Source: Sphacelaria rigidula | Lineage: Eukaryota > Phaeophyceae > Sphacelariales | NCBI GenBank assembly: GCA_964200075.2 | Contig: CAXNAA020000021.1 | Span: 1-35,892, forward strand | Direction: 5' to 3' | DNA: 35,892 nucleotides | In this document: positions 28,800 through 35,892 of the stretch, one piece after another | Layout: each line of letters begins with the position of its first letter | Position numbering within the stretch: position 1 is the stretch's first letter | Program-made: the position numbers and the translations under genes | The notes under the pieces: model-generated | Database searches by the model: none | Seen by the model: only the letters and a program-made list of their open reading frames with translations | Told to the model about the DNA's origin: nothing

Positions 28800-29603
28800 T
28801 CCCAGGGACTTTTCAGTTGAATATGATGCCGATTCCAGATGCGGACATCCAAGCGGTAAAAGGCTTGCAAAAGGTGTGGCGTGTGAAGGTTTACAATCAT
28901 GAGAGATGGTGCCCATCTTTTGTGCAGAGAGACTCAGAGGATGTCGATCCACGGCGTGCCGTGATCGAGATTGCCCTGCTCGTGCCACCGCGCTTCTATC
29001 GTTTGAACACATCCTGCTCCAAAACCGAAATGTGCTTCCCGCATTTCCATTTGTGGTTTCGCGAGTTCAGAACCCTACCCGTTGATCGGAGAGTCTACGG
29101 GTTTGTGGCATGTGTATGCTTTCAAGATTGAAGGCACAGAAGCAGTTCGGCAAGTTTCACTTTTTTCAATCTGCGTGCCTCTGCGTGCTGCCGTGTTCAC
29201 GACGAGGCTGCAGCTCTCCTTGGTGCACGGAAGTGCAGAAGACAGTGATGCGCGGGCTTTTGTGAAACGAGTGCGCCCTGCCTGTGCAACCACATGTTGT
29301 TATCGTTTGAACCATCCTTGCGTAAAACCGAATGTGCTCCCTGCACTAGGCCGACTGTAATGCCCTCAACCAAGTAGATACCACTTGGTAGAATGACTAA
29401 TGGATGGTTTTACTCGATTTCAGTGTGAATAGTGCCATGCGAATCTCAAGAGGAGCCTACAATTGCAGGTGCTTAAGCGTGTGCAAAAATGCATGCGTAT
29501 CTTTATCGGCGTCGATGAAGGGTAGTTGAGGTCTACAAACCCCACACTTTGCCTACGGAAAACTTTGCAACACGCTCGTCCCAGCATTGTCGTGTACCTT
29601 GGT

Positions 29604-29634
29604 TGGGGTAGGTTTAGGGTTAGGGTCCGGGTTA
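29604..29634 (+). repeat. Short telomere-like tract
   Basis: GGTAGGTTTAGGGTTAGGGT with flanking variants. It is too short and degenerate for a chromosome end. Unlike the tract at 5155-5193, no flanking inverted arms were found. Confidence 0.6.
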
Positions 29635-31017
29635 GCTCCACGGTACGTCAAAATGTTTCTTTGAAGAGTTATCATACCAAGTTCAAACAGCCGGTGTGTC
29701 GGAAAGTCGTGGCGTTCTGTCTTTGTCATCCGTTGACTTGGCATCATCTTCACTCGAGTAATAATCGTGAGACGCAGGGTGTTCACCACGGCGGTCAAAG
29801 AGTTACAGGCACTTACTTGAACATGCAACATAGAGGTTTGGAGGTGTACGTAGCCCGCACAGTTTCTGGAGCCCCACGCGATTGTGCCCGAGCGTTGTAC
29901 AATGCAGTACAGTTCACAACAGGCTTGTTATTTCCCTCACTTTCCCCTGTGTACCTTCCCTCCGTTCATGAGTATCAGCAAGAGTAACATTGTCGAAGTG
30001 CATAACATATCGACACACGGATGTAGCGAGACAACGTTACTCCGACTCAGACCTCTCGCTCAAAGGTTTCTCCTAGCTCCTCTCGTCTGTGTTTTTTTTC
30101 TCTTGGCTTTATTGAGGCCGGCGGGTTGGTTGCAAGCCTCCTGCGGAGTGTCGACTTTGCCTGACCAACGTTCCTCGGCGACGTGCACGATTCGTGCAAA
30201 TATTGCTACGTTGTGTGCTCCATATCCTCATGCAGGAGCCCATGACCTCGTCACGGCACGTCATGCGCTCACATCACAAGCCGGATAATGACTGAAAATT
30301 GATGTTTTGAGGGTACACTCTGAAATGATTTGAAAAAAGAGGTTATGGGCCCCTCTCTGTCAGCGGTAAGAAGACGTCTACACCCTCCGTATAGAGAGAG
30401 GCGTAGCCTCAAGTCACAAAGGTCACATCAAAACGATGCAGTCTAAACCTTTATGACTTGTCTACGTCTAGAAAAAATATCGTCGCGCAGTCCGGACACT
30501 TTTCGGAGGCTAACACCCCCCCCGGTTCGCCCCCCAAACTGTACTTTTTTTCATTATCCTCTCTGTAATGTACCACCGCTGCTGCATGATGAAGCGAGGG
30601 AAATCAGTAGTCCCTCTGTTACGTAAGTACCGCACGTCGTTTTTGACTGTATCTCATGTTCCTAAGCAGTTCACTGGCCGTTGATGGGATTCATAGGGAG
30701 AAGATGTTGTGGAGATGAAGTGCCAACCTTGAACGTTTCATCATGAGAAGCGCCTATGGTCCAATCGAGTTTCCAGATTTTTCATCGATGCCACGAGCAA
30801 AGATGTGCAAGGGTGTGTAGTGGGGTCTACCCCGTGCCCCGGGTTCTTATGCAGTCGTACTTTTCGGTACTCAAAATAGTGGGTGTGGTATTGATATCGT
30901 ATCCAACTCAAGGAAACATTCGAGTAGAGTATTGAGGTCACACCCAACCCTACGCAAACTTTGAGCGGACTATTGAGGCCATACCCGAGTGATACTCCAC
31001 ACTCGGCAACTCCGAGA

Positions 31018-31094
31018 GTACTTACTCGACCATGGGTGGGGTAGAGCAACGAGATAATGCTCGGCGCTACCCAAACCTTCGGCAGAGTAAGTAC
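31018..31094. repeat. 77 bp imperfect inverted repeat
   Basis: The left arm starts GTACTTACTCGACCATGGGT and the right arm ends AGAGTAAGTAC. The arms also share GGGTAG.GC segments around an A/T-rich loop. It sits in a stretch with other short repeats (TATTGAGG.CA.ACCC near 30930 and 30972). Confidence 0.5.
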
Positions 31095-31099
31095 AGGGG

Positions 31100-34000
31100 T
31101 GGTTAGAAGTATACAACTATTATACCAGACACGTCGGTCGTAACTTACATACCTACCCGTGGTTCCGAAGACCCGTATTGGTGCATCTGCTGACCCTTCA
31201 CACAGTATCAACGCTATGTTCGTTGTATGGCATTTTTGAGTTCTCAGAGCTTCACGCTCTAGGCATCACAAACCACCGACACTACTGGGCAGTGCCGTCA
31301 GTACACCGTAGGAATGGAGAGGACAAGACAGTAGTTCGATGCGTAAAACCTCTCCGCACTAGTGTGTAAACAGCGCAATAAACTGCCAGTTGACAACGTC
31401 GAAGGGAATCTCATTGTCGAGTTTCTTTTTTGTTGAGTTTACAAGCCACGTGTCGACACCACACGCTATATACCTGAGCCACTGTATAGACAGCGCAGTC
31501 AAGTGTGTTTTAGCAGGGGACAGGATAGGACGAAAGTACAACAAATACGTGAGACTGATGTTTCAAGTTACACTGTTTACTCTCGTACAGACGACGTGCT
31601 GCAGTGTCCTGTACCACAGTACTCACTGCACTTCAGTAGCAGTTTTCGGTACGGTGTGACCTGTGCTGTCGCCCATCTTTACTCCGTATCAATCCACCTA
31701 CTCAAATCCACGCAAGAAGGCGATGGGCGATCTGTGCTGAAAACGGAAATCTGACAACAATCCAGAGTTATCATTTGTGGGGCGGTGAAAATACACATTT
31801 CCCTCCGCTGGTGATCATCATTCACCGTCACAAGTCAAGTCAGTCGATGGAGTGACGTCACACCAGTTGTCAGGTTCGCTGGGATTACTAATCCACGGGT
31901 GAGAGCTTTCATTCAATCCGCTCCTCGACTGGCTCGGCGAAGTATTCCCAGGATACATCTGTCAATAAATGGATAAGGGTTCTCGATGAGACGAGATATC
32001 ACCCTTAGTAAAGTTCTGGACATTCAATCTGGCGAAAATGTTGCTCCTCTTGTAGTCGGTCAACCCTGCAACGGTGATGAAACGGCTGGTACATGGCCTA
32101 TCCGCACCTCACGCTTCTTGGTGCGACGCGCAGAGGTCGTGTTGGGATGGTTCAACCACGCAGAGAACAAGCGTGATCGGGTACGATCCAGTACGGCAAA
32201 GACGTCACGCGGTCTACTCATGAAACGGGATAAGTGCTACCCAATCAGAACTGCAGAGTTAGCCCTTCGTCTCCATTTGTAGCGTGGACAGAAGGTCACA
32301 TGGATAGCGCCCCGTCAAAGTGACCTTCCTTAGTGTCCGAGATTCCAGCAGACGTTTGGCGACTTCTGGCAGCGAAATAGCACCCCTTGGTCCGACGAAT
32401 GAAGACCAAAGACGTGCAAGATCGCACAAGCCTTCTACATCCACAAACGTGCTTGCATCGTTTCGCGCACTCCGGCGAGTCGGAGAGGCGTATATGAATT
32501 TGCGCGTATTTTTGCTATAAAAGTCAAAGTTGAATTGTAAACGGGGGTGCCGGAACCTTGGAACGTAGTGGGGGCGCCTCATTCCAAGGCGGTATGATGT
32601 GCGTTACCGTTTTTTCACATGAATCACGATGCCAGAGGGTCGTGACACGCACTGTTTGTCCGATCGGGGCAGGTTTCAATAAATTGGAGGAAACGTTTCG
32701 CTGTTCATGCACCCGTTCCGACATGACAAGAGCAGCACAGTCTCGTCACCGTGTATGCAGGGGACTTCAACACCCCTCCCCAAGTCTGGTGCTCGCGGAT
32801 CATGAGTCACATCAAAAGGTCACACAGCTCAGGATCTGACAACAACTGCTATGCAGCAGAAATCGCACCACATAGTACGATACCCGAAGTCGACGAAGCA
32901 ATAGACGAATGGAACTCCGTCATAGTTCTTCGCCGATACGGCATGAACCGACATCTTCCATCCTTTGATCGTCTGCTATATTGTCGCATGCACTGCACTG
33001 TCAATCAACTCACGCCATATGGATACAAGCACACGAGGTGCGATTTAACCTCGGACAGACTACTTTGAAGAGCCACCTTCAATTCCCCCCTCTTCGGAAC
33101 AATGCTGGGATTTTCAGATAAGTCGAGCGGTACCGGCAGCACGTGTAGGCATTGGCAGGGAAAACCCATGTAATACCGCTGCTAGGGGAAGTTATCGGTT
33201 GCCACCGAGGGCAGGTCTTACCTGCGTCTTTTTCGACACATCGGCGTGCGCACGCACAAAGCTTATGTAAAACAATCGTTCTTCAGTAAAAAAAAGGTTT
33301 TGGTTGTCGATGATCTAGCACAATGTATTGCAAATATCTCCCATCCGAGGGATACTTGCAGGTAACGACTTGTGCGAATGTTCGGCCCCGCAAGTGGTTC
33401 ACCACCGACTAGTTGCACATGTTCCTCCTCCAGTACTTGCTTACAGCCGTACCCCAACCTAACCCCTCGGGTAGTGATCTGCTGTTTACAGGTAAGTAGG
33501 TACCTGAACCTCTCGTTCAGTTCTCGCGTACAGACAACTAGTTGCGTACGCTAGATGCTCACGTAATTTACCCAGGAGCAGGTTGGACTACTCGAAGGTG
33601 AACTTTGATCTGAGCCGACGAGTTATGGAATCCTACCTCTCTCCTGCACCGATTGTTGGCCACGAAAAAACCCGTTGGCACGGTTACGCGGAGGCCCTCT
33701 CACCTCCTGTCGTGTCAGTCCTGCCGTCACCCTCGTCACCGACCGCCCGTTTAGATCCGCTAGCAGCATCCATCATGACGCGAGGGATGACCGCACTCGC
33801 TGTCTCACCCGGGAGGTATGTGATGCAAAGAATCTGATGTACTCCTCGTAGGTGGACGCTCCGTTGCGATGCTTTCACCGTCGCATAGACCTTACAGCAG
33901 ACGGCGAACAGGGTGGGTCGTCCCGGCGAGGTCAGCACAACACGGAATGATGAATATTCACAGCCTTTACCGCCTGACATGCTGAACTGGTGAAGAGTTG

Positions 34001-34550
34001 GAATACGGGTGACGCCAGTTCACGGCAACCTTGTCATGAACGAAACAAATTACGACCACGGAAGGCGCAAGTTGCGAGCAGGAGTGTACGTTACCAATTA
34101 CTGGTAGTCGGTGGTCAGTTACAAAACCCGCGCTGAGGTCAAGTCTGCCAGGAAATGACTTTGTGGCCTTTTAGGGGATTATGTTTCCAAACGTATGTGT
34201 ATTCGTTGCATCGTCATTTGATTATATGCATGCCGTACCCACGCAAACCGCCTACTAAATACGCCTCGCCGCCCAGCTGTTCGGCGTCAGCCTTGCAGGT
34301 GATGATATCTTCATACATGCAATACCTACTGTTGGTGAGAACGCCGCCATTACCCCGTCCGAGATTCGACTGTCGATACCTTCCTACCATTGTGGTACCG
34401 CATAGTATTGGGTTAGCCATCCTACACCGCATCGACTTGCGTAAACTTTCCTTGTTACTCACGTCATTCACGGTGTCACCAGTAAAATGGTACCGTACGG
34501 TTCATACCATGATCCCAATGTGATGGTCACCTACCCACGTGATGTGTGTA
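31100..34550. other. Intergenic, one coding-like segment, otherwise nothing recognised
   Basis: Only short frames were seen; the one at 32259-32582 is listed separately. No mobile-element motif, tRNA or long repeat was found. Confidence 0.4.
32259..32582 (-). CDS. Unrecognised coding-like segment, 107 residues
   Basis: An ATG-started frame. Its last ~65 residues (from FVDVEGLCDLARLWSSFVGP to LSTLQMETKG) have the even hydrophobic/charged pattern of a real globular protein; the first 40 are basic and less convincing. No family is recognised. It may be an exon of a gene not otherwise visible or a degraded copy. The opposite strand is open for 67 codons, a shadow. Confidence 0.22.
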   Translation of the reverse strand: MRRPHYVPRFRHPRLQFNFDFYSKNTRKFIYASPTRRSARNDASTFVDVEGLCDLARLWSSFVGPRGAISLPEVAKRLLESRTLRKVTLTGRYPCDLLSTLQMETKG

Positions 34551-34573
34551 GGGGGGGGGGGGGGGGGGGGGGG
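34551..34573. repeat. Poly-G run before assembly gap
   Basis: 23 consecutive G followed by CCCC. It is one of two long G runs that bracket a 10-base N gap. Confidence 0.9.
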
Positions 34574-34576
34574 CCC

Positions 34577-34650
34577 CTTGAAGCAGATTACGGGCGCGAA
34601 AGCTAGCACCACACGGCGTTTTTTAATCCCAATCCCCAATCGCTTCTGGG
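34577..34650 (+). repeat. 74 bp duplicate, copy 1, abutting the gap
   Basis: Runs from CTTGAAGCAGATTACGG to CTTCTGGG and stops exactly at the N gap. It matches 34771-34844 with about six differences. Both copies directly follow a poly-G run. Confidence 0.9.
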
Positions 34651-34660
34651 NNNNNNNNNN
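34651..34660. other. Assembly gap of 10 N
   Basis: Ten undetermined bases. Together with the duplicated flank this suggests a scaffold join of uncertain size. Confidence 0.98.
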
Positions 34661-34723
34661 TAGTGTTCACAACATTATGTTTCTGCTTAATGCATATCGT
34701 GTTCTCGTTATCGTCGCCGTCCT

Positions 34724-34732
34724 GGGGGGGGT

Positions 34733-34763
<31 letters not shown>
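34724..34763. repeat. Second poly-G run
   Basis: 40 bases of G with one T at 34732, just upstream of the second copy of the 74 bp duplicate (34771-34844). Confidence 0.9.
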
Positions 34764-34764
<1 letters not shown>

Positions 34765-35096
34765 AGTCCGCTTGAAGCAGATTACGGTCGCGATAGCTAG
34801 CACCACACGGCGTTGTTTAATCCACATCTCCAATCGCTTCTGGGCAACACTATAACGCCACACCGGCAACCGGAACCGAGCCTTCTGGTGACTTGTGGAT
34901 AGGAAGAACGCTGTTTCAGCCAAACATGTTTTGAGTAGAGCGTCAAGAGAGTATCACCAGTTGGTCGGAAACAACGGCTGTGACTTGGTTTTGGTGTGAA
35001 CACCGATATTCAGATTTTGAATGAGCAAACACTCCTTGGTACTTCTAGCTCGTCCAGGGCGTGTTTTTGTCCGAAATCAGCGTCCCAGGCGCCGAT

Positions 35097-35387
35097 TTAA
35101 GGTCTGCCAATGCACACATCACCTAGAATACCCTCTGCACTCCCTGTGTACTGCCGCATCTCCCCCGATTTGGGGGAGATGCGGGCGTCTAACGATCTGA
35201 GCAGAAAGGTTACAGACCAAAAGTCAACGTTCGGAGAATCGGAGAATTGATATGATTTCCTCGAAGCTAGCCGAAAACCATTGCCAAACGGACTGGGGTC
35301 CGAAAGATCAATCCACGCGAGAACATCGCCCGTAAACGGGCTGAAATCAACATATTTGTACAAATACGGGTTGGTTGCTATTCAAGA
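35097..35387 (-). CDS. Unrecognised coding-like segment without ATG
   Basis: The frame is open for about 97 codons to the stop at 35097-35099. The protein-like part includes YKYVDFSPFTGDVLAWIDLS and PFGNGFRLASRKSYQFS. No ATG lies near the start, so it would have to be an internal or last exon, or a fragment. A perfect 13 bp hairpin (35154-35184) lies within it. The family is not recognised. Confidence 0.2.
35154..35184. repeat. Perfect 13 bp stem hairpin
   Basis: CCGCATCTCCCCC and GGGGGAGATGCGG are separated by GATTT. No T run follows on either strand, so it is not a bacterial-type terminator. Confidence 0.85.
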
Positions 35388-35535
35388 TGGTCTCAGTAGT
35401 CTGCCATTAGTTTGACCGTGCGGGCAAATGCTTCGGATTGTATCAGAGCATCGCTGTCTAGGGTGCAACAGCGAACGCAGGGATGCTATGTTCATGTGAA
35501 CAGGTACACTGGGTGAACATGCACACGTACGGATA

Positions 35536-35611
35536 TAATTATGCGGATGTGCGGATACTGGTAGTCGAGTGTGTAATTATGCGGATGTGCGGGTACTGGT
35601 AGTCGAGTGTG
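35536..35611 (+). repeat. 38 bp tandem duplication
   Basis: Two units, 35536-35573 and 35574-35611, start TAATTATGCGGATGTGCGG and differ at one base. Confidence 0.9.
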
Positions 35612-35635
35612 TGTGACTACAGTATCCCACTCATG

Positions 35636-35719
35636 ACAGCTGCCGACTCACCCCAGTTCAACGATGATACCTAGCGCTCGCTCTGCAACACCGTTGAACT
35701 GGGGTGAGTCGGCAGTTGT
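35636..35719. repeat. 28 bp inverted duplication with 28 bp spacer
   Basis: Arms at 35636-35663 and 35692-35719 match at 27 of 28 positions. The right arm is part of the copia integrase frame (encoding ADSPQFN on the - strand). The left arm is its inverted copy, and the copied bases create the stop that ends the frame. Confidence 0.9.
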
Positions 35720-35890
35720 TTTCTCTTGCTTGATCTTTTCCCTGTCGCACAGTTCACCAAATGCCCCCTCCGAAAATTCACCCCCGTCATCGCTACGAAC
35801 TATCTCAACTTTTCTCGGAGAGGCCCATGCAATGTATTTCGTGAAGTATCTCTCTGCCTCATCCTTCTTACGGAGGAAATACAGCTTTGT
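35648..35890 (-). pseudogene. Ty1/copia integrase core fragment
   Basis: 81 codons, entering from the right edge of the window. LYFLRKKDEAERYF, then RSDDGGEF with a catalytic Asp, then TTADSPQFNGVAERALGII with the catalytic Glu; 35 residues separate Asp and Glu. The RSD-GGEF and PQ-NGVAER motifs are diagnostic of copia-type integrase, unlike the gypsy elements elsewhere in the window. The reading ends VELG* because of the inverted duplication. No RT or RNase H follows to the left, so the element is truncated here. The rest lies outside the window. Confidence 0.88.
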
Positions 35891-35892
35891 GT

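Larger units (their letters stand above)
27895..30740. other. Largely unrecognised region
   Basis: A few open frames show protein-like composition but match nothing I know; the most gene-like one is listed separately. A short TTAGGG-like tract lies at 29604-29634. A pyrimidine/purine skew is seen near 30500-30550 but nothing interpretable. Confidence 0.4.

Noticed and set aside
30741-31211. 156-codon - strand frame
   Set aside because: It spans short repeats and a hairpin. The composition shows no domain and the frame is likely open by chance.
35154-35184. Hairpin considered as a transcription terminator
   Set aside because: No T run follows on either strand, and the window is eukaryotic.

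Overview
The window is eukaryotic nuclear DNA of the repeat-rich, gene-poor kind. Best guess: a stramenopile, possibly a brown alga. The evidence is Ty3/gypsy integrases whose C-terminal tail (GP-W/R-VV..., YSVQNIV, RFYAD, VFQHSY motifs) is of the kind common in oomycetes and brown algae, one gene made of 22-residue FNQPI...WPASLQQL repeats, TTAGGG-type tracts, tRNA-derived SINE-like sequences, and no operon-like gene packing. The organism is inferred from family resemblance only.

Layout. 1-430: poly-G tract and a 64-65 bp tandem array. 566-1378: broken Ty3/gypsy integrase, then a hairpin-rich tail up to a possible polypurine tract/LTR edge near 2078. 2078-6107: no recognisable gene, but tandem and dispersed repeats and a 210 bp foldback element with a telomere-like core (5096-5306). 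6108-16770: one copy of a ~0.9 kb non-coding repeat ('repeat X') split by three insertions. These are Ty3/gypsy element 1 (6509-11224, + strand, 4-bp target duplication TGCT), a tRNA-derived SINE-like element (11440-11743, - strand) and Ty3/gypsy element 2 (11929-16690, - strand, 4-bp target duplication ACTC). A second copy of repeat X at 26213-27894 keeps the pre-insertion sequence at all three sites. 16839-19168: a 2.3 kb element with ~230 bp terminal inverted repeats and no recognisable transposase. 20226-22153: the one likely cellular gene, a FNIP/LRR-like repeat protein on the - strand, cut by premature stops. 22154-34550: mostly unrecognised, with a second tRNA-like SINE head (about 26026-26093) and repeat X. 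34551-34844: poly-G tracts, a 10-base assembly gap and a 74 bp duplication around it. 35648-35890: end of a Ty1/copia integrase on the - strand, cut by a small inverted duplication.

The two gypsy elements belong to one family (shared LTR 5' edge, R/U5, gag, protease and chromodomain-like tail) but to different U3 subfamilies. Both keep gag, protease and integrase segments, and both have lost nearly all of reverse transcriptase and RNase H. In element 1 the gag-to-integrase frame stays open across the deletion and is broken only by point stop codons. The most useful points for follow-up are the datable nested insertion with its empty site, the RT-less element family, the TIR element without a transposase, the telomere-cored foldback element and the recently amplified FNIP-like repeat array.
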